Of a stretch of DNA of 6,511 nucleotides, positions 1 through 5,053 are shown one piece after another (position 1 is the first letter of the stretch; the number at the start of each line of letters is the position of its first letter). The notes under the pieces were generated by a model that had not been told where the DNA came from, did no database searches, and saw only the letters and a list, made by a program, of their open reading frames with translations. Position numbers and translations under genes: made by a program. The stretch is from an uncultured Ruminococcus sp. Its GTDB lineage: Bacteria > Bacillota > Clostridia > Oscillospirales > Acutalibacteraceae. Where the stretch lies: NCBI GenBank assembly GCA_902773045.1, contig CACYDE010000252.1, positions 1 through 6,511 on the forward strand. Direction: 5' to 3'.

Positions 1-38
1 CAGTATGCCTGCAAGATTTCTGTACACTCTGACGAAAA

Positions 39-85
39 AATCTACTGCGCATCTTCGGCACAATCTCTGTGCGGTATTGCCTTAA
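39..85. repeat. Dispersed intergenic repeat, copy 1
   Basis: This stretch aligns over about 47 bases with 1812-1859, with only a few mismatches and one gap. The shared core includes CTTCGGCAC followed by TCTCTGTGCGGTATTG and CTTAA. Read on the minus strand, the core can fold into a small hairpin (GCACA, loop GAGAT, TGTGC). The bases from 1 to 38 probably belong to the same or an adjoining element but have no second copy in this window, and the element may continue off the left edge. No protein-coding reading is supported here. The repeat family is not identified. Confidence 0.65.
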
Positions 86-161
86 GTAATCCTTGGTTAA
101 CAGTCAGGTATAGATTTTTACGGATTTTTACATAAAGATTCATAAATCTAACAAAAAATTT

Positions 162-206
162 AACAGCTTATGCGGTCATATTTTTGGCTGCATAAGCTGT
201 TTTTTA
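162..206 (+). terminator. Strong intrinsic terminator, possibly bidirectional
   Basis: A perfect 12-bp stem pairs AACAGCTTATGC (162-173) with GCATAAGCTGTT (190-201). The loop can be shortened by further pairs including G-T wobbles (GGTCA with TGGCT). The 3' arm runs straight into TTTTTTATTT, so it is a textbook plus-strand terminator, presumably for a gene left of the window. On the minus strand the stem is followed by AAATTTTTTG, which could also stop transcripts coming from cca, whose stop codon lies about 165 bp away. The plus-strand role is well supported; the minus-strand role is inference. Confidence 0.8.
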
Positions 207-286
207 TTTGAAAGTATTCTTTTATTGAGCAAATTTATAATCACTATTCACAACTTAAGAGAATATGGAGTTCGAATGCGGGAGTT

Positions 287-330
287 CGGGGACGCAGTCC
301 CCGATAGGCGTGGGCGAAGCCCACAGCCTA
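287..330. repeat. Twin GC-rich hairpins downstream of cca
   Basis: Two hairpins stand side by side in otherwise AT-rich DNA. The first is CGGGGAC, loop GCA, GTCCCCG (287-303). The second has an inner GTGGGC, loop GAA, GCCCAC, extended by TAGGC with GCCTA around one bulged A (305-330). Neither is followed by a T-run on either strand, so they do not look like terminators. They resemble REP-like extragenic hairpins. Just beyond, at 343-353, the minus strand reads CGCACCCGACC, an exact 11-base match to the core of module A in the array at 2683-3320. Confidence 0.6.
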
Positions 331-366
331 AAAGCCCCCTTTGGTCGGGTGCGTAAAATAAACATA

Positions 367-1710
367 TCAAAAACTAGTTTCAAATTTTACCCGCAGATTC
401 TCTGCAGCATTCAGAAGTTCTTTTTTTTCATTTGTAATATTTCCGCTAATGACCCCGTCAAGAAGTTCATTGAGAATTTTTCCTATATTTTTTCCCGGTT
501 TAATTCCGAGTGAGATCAGGTCGTTTCCGTTTATTTCAAGGTCTTTAAGGGAAAAGCATTCTTCCGAATCAAGGATCTCATTTGCAAGTTTTTCAAGACG
601 ATCAAGATATTCAAGACGAGACAGGACTTCCGGATTCTGAGACAGTGTGTCTGCACGTTTCATTTTGAGAAGCATGAAAAAAATCTCGGGGGAATTTTTT
701 CCGAGAAAACGCTTTACTGCACTTTCTTTTTCTTCGATCTGAACATCATGAATTTTAACCAGTTTTGTCACGGTAGATTTTGTGACATTATCGAATTTTA
801 AGCGAGTCATCACATTAAAAGTTATTTCCTCGCTGAGTTTTGCATGGCCGTAAAAATGACCGATACCGTCCTTTTCGGAAAAGCAGCGCGGTTTTCCTAT
901 GTCATGGAACAGAGCAGTCAGCCTCAGAACGGGTTCGGGGTCTATGTTCTCGACAGCCGCCGCTGTGTGGGTCAGAACATCGTAAATATGATGAGGGTTT
1001 TTTTGATCGAATCCTTTCATCGCGAGAAGCTCGGGTATCACGACCCCAAGCACGTCAATATATTCGATCAGAATATTTTTTACATTTTTTCCGCATAAAA
1101 GCTTGACAAGTTCTCCGGCGATCCTTTCGTGACTGATATTTTTCAAAAGCTCTTTGTTTCTGAAAATCGCGTCTTTTGTTTCCTTTTCGATCTCGAATCC
1201 GAGAACGGAAGAGAACCTGATCGCGCGCATAATTCTCAGCGCGTCTTCACAGAAACGTTTGTCCGCATTACCGACGCAGCGGATAATTTTGTTTTCAATA
1301 TCCTTTTGACCGCCGTGAAAATCCGATATACCCGTTTTATCATTATAAGCAACCGCATTCATAGTGAAATCACGCCGAGCGGTATCTTCTTCAAGGCTTT
1401 TTGTGAAAGTGACATTTTCTGGGTGACGGTTGTCTGCGTAGTCGGAGTCTATCCGGAATGTTGTGATTTCAAGAGGGATCCCGCTGACAAGAACAGTAAC
1501 GGTTCCGTGTTTGATACCGGTTTCTATCACGCGGAAGCGGCGAAAGACTTTTTTAACTTCTTCGGGTTCTGCCGATGTCGTAATGTCATAGTCCTTCGGT
1601 TTTTCTCCCATAAGACTGTCGCGGACGCAGCCGCCGACGATGTACGCTTCAAAGCCGTTTTCCGAAAGCTTTCTCAAAGCGGCGGTGACTTCATCGGGAA
1701 GATATATCAT
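367..1710 (-). CDS. cca: CCA-adding tRNA nucleotidyltransferase with HD domain
   Basis: The enzyme builds or repairs the 3'-terminal CCA of tRNAs from CTP and ATP in the cytoplasm. The 447-residue product has the class II nucleotidyltransferase signature: GGCVRD at 26-31, the metal-binding DYD at 40-42, RRDFTMNA at 112-119, EDALR at 155-159 with RAIRF at 162-166, and the ERIAGE tRNA-binding-domain motif at 195-200. An HD phosphohydrolase-like domain follows (FHDIGKP at 268-274, with H285 and H289). The C-terminal region around 391-425 has the usual NGNDLISLGIKPG-type segment. Length and motif order are those of bacterial CCA enzymes carrying an HD domain. The start is supported by GAGG eight bases upstream of the ATG. 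tcdA lies upstream on the same strand, but the 191-bp repeat-containing gap argues against tight coupling. A poly(A) polymerase of the same superfamily is the only alternative; gene length, HD domain and a clostridial host favour Cca. Confidence 0.93.
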   Translation of the reverse strand: MIYLPDEVTAALRKLSENGFEAYIVGGCVRDSLMGEKPKDYDITTSAEPEEVKKVFRRFRVIETGIKHGTVTVLVSGIPLEITTFRIDSDYADNRHPENVTFTKSLEEDTARRDFTMNAVAYNDKTGISDFHGGQKDIENKIIRCVGNADKRFCEDALRIMRAIRFSSVLGFEIEKETKDAIFRNKELLKNISHERIAGELVKLLCGKNVKNILIEYIDVLGVVIPELLAMKGFDQKNPHHIYDVLTHTAAAVENIDPEPVLRLTALFHDIGKPRCFSEKDGIGHFYGHAKLSEEITFNVMTRLKFDNVTKSTVTKLVKIHDVQIEEKESAVKRFLGKNSPEIFFMLLKMKRADTLSQNPEVLSRLEYLDRLEKLANEILDSEECFSLKDLEINGNDLISLGIKPGKNIGKILNELLDGVISGNITNEKKELLNAAENLRVKFETSF

Positions 1711-1811
1711 ATATTATACCTCATTGTTTTAAAATATTAGCCGATCGTATAATTTGTGGTGTGTTGACACTATAGGCAGCGCCGCGAACACCGATCTAAC
1801 AGTCAGCACCA

Positions 1812-1859
1812 AATCTGACTACATAACTTCGGCACTGTCTCTGTGCGGTATTGTCTTAA
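1812..1859. repeat. Dispersed intergenic repeat, copy 2
   Basis: This is the second copy of the repeat seen at 39-85, in the same orientation, sharing CTTCGGCAC and TCTCTGTGCGGTATTG. It sits in the 191-bp gap between tcdA and cca. The 10-mer TAACAGTCAG occurs next to both copies (98-107 and 1797-1806) but on opposite sides of the core, so it may be coincidental. No convincing terminator for tcdA and no convincing cca promoter were found in this gap. Confidence 0.65.
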
Positions 1860-1901
1860 AAAATTCTCTGCATTTTTACAATCGCTTATAAATATATAAC
1901 G

Positions 1902-2666
1902 TTATGACTCCGACTGCATGAACTCTGCCGTAAGATCATTGATAACTTCACCTGCTAAGATAAGACCGACGACGGAGGGAACGAAAGCCGTACTTCCGGG
2001 CGCCTGTTTTACGTAGCTTCCTGTTTTTGATCTTTCGTTCGGAAGAGTATCGCTTGAGGCGGAAATTTTTCTTTTCGGTTTAAGGGGCTGTTCCTTTGAA
2101 TAAACGACCTTGAGTTTTTTTACTCCGCGTTTTTTCATTTCGTTTCTCATTACTCTGGCGAGAGGGCAGACGGATGTTTTGTATATATCCGAGACTTCAA
2201 ACATCGAGGGATGTATCTTATTTCCTGCACCCATTGAGCATATAACAGGAGTGCCCGATTCTTTGCATTTCATTACAAGCTCTATTTTCCCCGAAACGGT
2301 ATCTATCGCGTCGATCACATAGTCATAATCGGTAAAGTCGAAGAGATGAGAATTCTCTTTTGTGAAAAATATTTTATGCTTCTTTATTATAACGTCGGGG
2401 TTCAGATCAAGCAGCCTTTTTTCCATTGCGTCCGTCTTGTGAACGCCAACGGTGCTTTGGAGAGCAATGAGCTGACGATTTATATTTGAACGTGAAACCC
2501 GATCGTCATCGATAAGGTCAATAGCTCCCACACCGCTTCTCACCAGTGCTTCCGCAGCATGCCCCCCGACTCCGCCCAGCCCGAAAACTGCAACACGGGA
2601 GTTCATTAGTTTTCTCATAGCTTCCTCTCCGTAAATCAACTCTGTCCTCAAAAATTCCTCTCTCAT
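1902..2666 (-). CDS. tcdA: tRNA threonylcarbamoyladenosine dehydratase (TcdA/ThiF-E1-like)
   Basis: TcdA uses ATP to cyclise N6-threonylcarbamoyladenosine at tRNA position 37 to ct6A, which helps decoding of ANN codons. The 254-residue product begins with an E1/ThiF-type nucleotide-binding fold: GLGGVGG at 29-35, acidic DDD at 53-55, NINRQ at 61-65, K77, and VIDAIDT at 117-123. TcdA-specific features follow: SMGAGNK at 144-150, CPLAR at 167-171, VVYSKEQP at 187-194 and a C-terminal GSTAFVPSVVG segment at 224-234. The absence of a catalytic domain or rhodanese fusion and the length fit TcdA rather than ThiF or MoeB. AGGAGG lies four bases before the ATG. The first repeat of the intergenic array begins only 16 bp upstream of the start codon, so the 5' leader and probably the promoter lie inside repeat DNA. 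Confidence 0.9.
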   Translation of the reverse strand: MREEFLRTELIYGEEAMRKLMNSRVAVFGLGGVGGHAAEALVRSGVGAIDLIDDDRVSRSNINRQLIALQSTVGVHKTDAMEKRLLDLNPDVIIKKHKIFFTKENSHLFDFTDYDYVIDAIDTVSGKIELVMKCKESGTPVICSMGAGNKIHPSMFEVSDIYKTSVCPLARVMRNEMKKRGVKKLKVVYSKEQPLKPKRKISASSDTLPNERSKTGSYVKQAPGSTAFVPSVVGLILAGEVINDLTAEFMQSES

Positions 2667-2729
2667 AACTCCTCCTTTTTAAACACGTGAAGATAGTTTT
2701 AAAGTTACATAAATTCGCGCACCCGACCG

Positions 2730-2745
2730 GCGGCCAAGCGGCCGC
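2730..2745. repeat. GC-rich hairpin of module A (first of four)
   Basis: GCGGCC, loop AAGC, GGCCGC forms a perfect 6-bp stem. Identical copies are at 2798-2813, 3015-3030 and 3185-3200. Each contains the 8-bp palindrome GCGGCCGC, rare in AT-rich DNA. The sequence is unchanged in all four copies, unlike the surrounding module A, which varies at several positions. Confidence 0.8.
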
Positions 2746-2865
2746 AAGCGACACGTGAAGAAAGTTTCCTTGTTACATAACTCTCCGCACCCGACCGGCG
2801 GCCAAGCGGCCGCAAGCGACACGTGAAGATAGTTCCCTTGTTACAATAATTCGCGCACCCGACCG

Positions 2866-2967
2866 AAAGTTAATCTTTTACGGTTGTTTTTTGACCAACT
2901 TTTTTGAAAGAATCGTTCCGCTTTCAAAAACTTTGATAATTTGCTTTCAACACTCGCCGTTTTTTAA
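2866..2967. repeat. Module B, copy 1, with conserved hairpin
   Basis: The copy contains a perfect 10-bp stem, TTTTTGAAAG (2901-2910) with CTTTCAAAAA (2921-2930), around the loop AATCGTTCCG. A second possible pairing joins CCGACCG at the end of the preceding module A with CGGTTG at 2881-2886 (with a G-T wobble). A T-rich stretch precedes the hairpin and CTTTGATAATTTGC follows it. The stem lacks the GC content expected of an intrinsic terminator. Confidence 0.75.
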
Positions 2968-3082
2968 ACACGTGAAGATAGTCTCCTTGTTACAATAATT
3001 CGCGCACCCGACCGGCGGCCAAGCGGCCGCAAGAGACACGTGAAGATAGTTCCCTTGTTACGTAACTCTCCGCACCCGACCG

Positions 3083-3177
3083 AGAGTTAAATTTTACGGT
3101 CGGTTTCGTGCCAACTTTTTTGAAAAACTCGTTCCGCTTTCAAAAACTTTGATAATTTGCCTGCGGCGCTCGCCGCC
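3083..3177. repeat. Module B, copy 2
   Basis: Diverged copy with stem TTTTTGAAA (3117-3125) and TTTCAAAAA (3138-3146). The upstream pairing is perfect here: CCGACCG (3076-3082) with CGGTCGG (3096-3102). The copy ends in a GC-rich CTGCGGCGCTCGCCGCC segment that joins the lone A-tail at 3178-3205. Confidence 0.75.
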
Positions 3178-3252
3178 CCGACCGGCGGCCAAGCGGCCGC
3201 AAGCGACACGTGAAGATAGTCCCCTTGTTACAATAATTCGCGCACCCGACCG

Positions 3253-3320
3253 AAAGTTAATCTTTTACGGTTGGTTTTTGACCAACTTTTTTGAAAGAAT
3301 CGTTCCGTTTTCAAAAAAAC
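3253..3320. repeat. Module B, copy 3, truncated
   Basis: This copy has TTTTTGAAAG (3288-3297), the loop AATCGTTCCG identical to copy 1, and TTTTCAAAAA (3308-3317). The top stem pair is a G-T wobble where copy 1 has G-C. It also holds a small hairpin GTTGGT, loop TTTTG, ACCAAC (3270-3286). The copy breaks off into unique sequence that carries the bofA-like promoter region. Confidence 0.75.
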
Positions 3321-3335
3321 GTGCATTGGTTTCTA

Positions 3336-3363
3336 TTGGATCCGGTCGCTATATTTATAGTAT
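3336..3363 (+). promoter_or_regulatory. Candidate promoter for the bofA-like gene
   Basis: TTGGAT (3336-3341) and TAGTAT (3358-3363) are separated by 16 bp, in the first unique sequence after the repeat array and about 47 bp before the start codon. An overlapping alternative is TTGGTT (3326-3331) with TATATT (3350-3355), 18 bp apart. Both are weak matches to a sigma-A promoter, and a sporulation sigma factor cannot be excluded. Confidence 0.4.
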
Positions 3364-3409
3364 AAAACAAAAGAAACCGGCATATTTATTAACAAAGGAG
3401 AGATGGATA

Positions 3410-3670
3410 ATGAGTATGCCGATCTTGATAGGTATTATCGTTTTGACTGTTGTTATATACACAATTGTGAATGCCTGCGCAAAAGCGGAACACCCTTTCC
3501 GAAAAAGTGTTTTCGGAATTATTTCGGGTTTTTTTTCACTTGCCGCAGTAAATCTTCTTTCTTCGCTGACCAATGTTGCGATACCCGTCAGTTCGGTGTC
3601 ACTTCTTGTTTCCGCGATCGGCGGTGTTCCCGGAGTAACTCTTATGCTCGCTTTAAATGCGTTTTTTTGA
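3410..3670 (+). CDS. bofA: BofA-like small membrane protein (pro-sigma-K processing inhibitor family)
   Basis: The product is 86 residues, close to the 87 of Bacillus subtilis BofA. In Bacillus, BofA sits in the outer forespore membrane with SpoIVFA and blocks the SpoIVFB protease from processing pro-sigma-K. Visible here are a hydrophobic segment at 4-22, a short basic stretch around 25-32 (KAEHPFRK), a second hydrophobic segment at 34-52, and the family's conserved C-terminal part: IPVSSVSLLVSAIGGVPGV (58-76) followed by a hydrophobic end. The start is fixed by AAAGGAG at 3394-3400, nine bases before the ATG; an ATG at 3403 opens another frame with no membrane pattern. The reading frame is open further upstream, but only through repeat DNA. 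No other sporulation gene is in the window, so the role in this host is inference. The 3' end overlaps the convergent DUF4364 gene by 18 bp. Confidence 0.8.
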   Translation: MSMPILIGIIVLTVVIYTIVNACAKAEHPFRKSVFGIISGFFSLAAVNLLSSLTNVAIPVSSVSLLVSAIGGVPGVTLMLALNAFF

Positions 3671-4264
3671 TTTTTTGATCTCGTCGAGAGTCTGTTCGGC
3701 AAAATCCGCATTGTGAGTTATAACCGCTATCATCATTTTGTAGATCATCTCGGGATCTGACTGGAAATTCTTTTTCACAAGACGCGCTTGTTTGGAATCA
3801 GGAACATAGAGCCTGAAACTGAAAAGATCGTCTTCTTCGCCTTTCACGTGGCACTCTACCATATAGCCGTTTTTTGTCTTTTCGATCGAAGCGGTATTTT
3901 CCGTTTCATTTCTTTCCTGCATCAAAAGCTCCGTGACAGATGCCATCGCTCGCTCCCTGACGGTCAGCGGAAGCTCGTCGCTGAGATTTGCAGCGATCAG
4001 TTTTCCGCTTTTTGTTACGGTGAAGAGATCGTTTTCTTTTTCTGTACAAATAATATTCTGTTTTCTTTCGAGGTCGTTGAATGAGTCAACGATCTCAAAA
4101 TAGTTGGCGATGCCGTTTTTTTGCATAGCGGTAATCACCAAATCTTTTTTTATGGGCTTTTTTACGCTGTCAATAATGTAACAGATCAGAAGCCTTACGT
4201 TACTTCTTTTTCTGAGTCCTCCCGGATCGATTCCTGCGTCTATAGCGTCGTATTCAAAATCCAT
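3653..4264 (-). CDS. DUF4364 family protein, winged-helix-like
   Basis: The 203-residue product matches the pattern of the clostridial DUF4364 family: an N-terminal GIDPGGLRKRSNVRLLICYI segment at 11-30, a predicted winged-helix-like region to about residue 95 (VTKSGKLIAANL at 83-94), and a C-terminal domain with ECHVKGEEDDLFSFRLYVPD (137-156). The function is not established; a transcriptional or signalling role is only suggested by the helix-turn-helix-like part. The start was placed at the ATG of 4262-4264 because AGGCGGTGA lies seven bases upstream (from the AGGCGG core) and the predicted transcript begins near 4290; the in-frame ATG at 4280-4282 would have almost no leader. No membrane segment or signal peptide is seen. 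The gene stands alone, with its own promoter, and ends inside the 3' end of the bofA-like gene. Confidence 0.82.
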   Translation of the reverse strand: MDFEYDAIDAGIDPGGLRKRSNVRLLICYIIDSVKKPIKKDLVITAMQKNGIANYFEIVDSFNDLERKQNIICTEKENDLFTVTKSGKLIAANLSDELPLTVRERAMASVTELLMQERNETENTASIEKTKNGYMVECHVKGEEDDLFSFRLYVPDSKQARLVKKNFQSDPEMIYKMMIAVITHNADFAEQTLDEIKKSKKRI

Positions 4265-4268
4265 ATAA

Positions 4269-4277
4269 TCACCGCCT
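4269..4277 (-). promoter_or_regulatory. Ribosome binding site deciding the DUF4364 start
   Basis: The minus strand reads AGGCGGTGA, one mismatch from AGGAGGTGA, seven bases (from the AGGCGG core) before the ATG at 4264. It lies inside the coding sequence that would result from the upstream ATG at 4282, so it argues for the shorter protein. Confidence 0.7.
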
Positions 4278-4296
4278 GCCATTGCTGTATATAATT

Positions 4297-4325
4297 ATTT
4301 TACCACAACCCGTTGTTCACTTCAA
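4297..4325 (-). promoter_or_regulatory. Sigma-A-type promoter of the DUF4364 gene with palindrome in the spacer
   Basis: The minus strand reads TTGAAG (4320-4325), a 17-bp spacer and TAAAAT (4297-4302), placing the transcript start near 4290 and a leader of about 26 nt before the chosen start codon. The spacer contains the inverted repeat ACAAC-CC-GTTGT (plus-strand 4305-4316), well placed for a repressor. The promoter is well supported by spacing; the operator is a guess. Confidence 0.65.
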
Positions 4326-4460
4326 TATATTTTTTCCGCGTTTCAAAAAATATTACTCGCAGAATTTTTTATAAAAGAAGTCAAAGTATATTTTCATTCA
4401 GTATGTAATTTTGTTGGATTTAAACATTATTACATCAGTTTTATTAGATAGAATTATATA

Positions 4461-4489
4461 TTGACGAAAATCGGAAAATGTGCTAATAT
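4461..4489 (+). promoter_or_regulatory. Sigma-A-type promoter of the nfeD-SPFH operon
   Basis: TTGACG (4461-4466) and TAATAT (4484-4489) are spaced exactly 17 bp apart, with an extended -10 TG one base upstream (TGCTAATAT). The transcript should start near 4496, giving a leader of about 90 nt. This is the best promoter match in the window. The known Bacillus homologues yuaF/yuaG are sigma-W dependent; this promoter has the sigma-A pattern instead. Confidence 0.75.
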
Positions 4490-4506
4490 ATCATTTAAAG
4501 AGCAGT

Positions 4507-4564
4507 ATTGTCGGTTGATTTCGGTAGTTTTTCTCGGAAACTGTTCTTGAATTCTTCCGACAAT
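4507..4564 (+). other. Structured 5' leader of the nfeD-SPFH operon
   Basis: ATTGTCGG (4507-4514) pairs perfectly with CCGACAAT (4557-4564), closing a 42-base interior that holds a second hairpin, AGTTT (4526-4530) with AAACT (4538-4542). The closed structure ends ten bases before the GGGAGG ribosome binding site. There is no T-run after it, so it is not a terminator in this form. A role in mRNA stability or translation is possible but unproven. Confidence 0.45.
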
Positions 4565-4586
4565 TATAAAAAAGGGAGGTATGTAT

Positions 4587-5027
4587 ATGGATATTTGGCC
4601 GTATATTTGGGTAGCCGTAATGGTTTTATTGGTTATTGCCGAAGGATTAACGGCTCAGCTTGTGTCCGTTTGGTTTGCTGTCGGTGCTCTTGCAGCAGCC
4701 ATTGTAAGTTTTTTTGTTCCTGTTGTTCCGATCCAGTTCGGTGTTTTTGTGATCGTTTCACTCCTGTTCCTATTGTTGACGAAACCGTTAGTTCAGAAGT
4801 CGAGAAAAATCGATCCCGAACCTACCAATGCCGACCGAAACATCGGAAAAACGGCGATAGTTACCCGAGAGATCAACAACGTTGAGGGAACCGGTCAGGT
4901 CAAGCTTGGCGGAAACACGTGGACGGCGAGAAGCGTCAACGGAAGTGTTGTTCCGGAGGGAACTAAGGTCACGGTGAAAGAGATCAGCGGAGTCAAGCTG
5001 ATGGTTTTGCCGGAAAGTAAAGTCTGA
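4587..5027 (+). CDS. Short NfeD-family membrane protein with OB-fold domain
   Basis: The 146-residue product has three hydrophobic segments (about 5-20, 26-44 and 48-66), then a soluble part from about 85 to 143 typical of the NfeD C-terminal OB fold: NIGKTAIVTREI (85-96), GQVKLGGNTWTARS (103-116) and VVPEGTKVTVKEISGVKLMV (121-140). It lacks the ClpP-like protease domain of long NfeD proteins. The family partners SPFH/stomatin proteins, and an SPFH gene indeed follows 26 bp downstream with its own ribosome binding site, so the pair is one operon. The start is set at 4587: GGGAGG (4574-4579) is seven bases away, whereas the in-frame ATG at 4581 is only one base from it. Membrane location is clear. 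The exact role (assembly or regulation of the SPFH complex, envelope stress) is inference from the family. Confidence 0.88.
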   Translation: MDIWPYIWVAVMVLLVIAEGLTAQLVSVWFAVGALAAAIVSFFVPVVPIQFGVFVIVSLLFLLLTKPLVQKSRKIDPEPTNADRNIGKTAIVTREINNVEGTGQVKLGGNTWTARSVNGSVVPEGTKVTVKEISGVKLMVLPESKV

Positions 5028-5053
5028 TTTTTTTATCTGAAAGGAGAATTTTT

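Larger units (their letters stand above)
2683..3320. repeat. Composite intergenic repeat array (modules A and B)
   Basis: Nearly all of the divergent tcdA/bofA gap is repeat DNA. Module A starts with ACACGTGAAGATAGT and runs through TTGTTACA and CGCACCCGACCG. Full 68-bp copies, ending in a GC hairpin, are at 2683-2750, 2751-2818 and 2968-3035. Short 47-bp copies lacking the hairpin are at 2819-2865, 3036-3082 and 3206-3252. A lone A-tail with hairpin is at 3178-3205. Each short A is followed by a module B: 2866-2967, 3083-3177 and 3253-3320. The order is A-A-a-B, A-a-B-tail, a-B, a higher-order pattern that suggests growth by unequal exchange. The array sits where promoters and leaders of both flanking genes should be. 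No reading frame through it resembles a protein. The family is not recognised. Confidence 0.88.

Noticed and set aside
1129..1740. A 203-codon plus-strand open frame
   Set aside because: It is antisense to cca, which has complete catalytic motifs; the frame shows no recognisable protein pattern and no ribosome binding site.
1748..1769. TATAAT (1748-1753) and TTGACA (1764-1769) on the plus strand as a promoter
   Set aside because: They are in the wrong order and no plus-strand gene follows; TTGACA has no -10 at a proper distance.
2518..2754. A minus-strand frame running from the repeat array into tcdA
   Set aside because: It is in a different frame from tcdA and starts in repeat DNA; the tcdA frame with AGGAGG is clearly the real one.
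2683..3320. The repeat array as a CRISPR array
   Set aside because: The tandem units abut directly with no unique spacers, the intervening B segments are repeats themselves, spacing is irregular and no cas gene is present.
3149..3409. An upstream extension of the bofA-like frame
   Set aside because: The extension is translated repeat DNA, crosses the candidate promoter, and would double the size of a family of about 87 residues.
4581..4586. ATG at 4581 as the nfeD start
   Set aside because: It is only one base from GGGAGG, too close for initiation; the ATG at 4587 has normal spacing.
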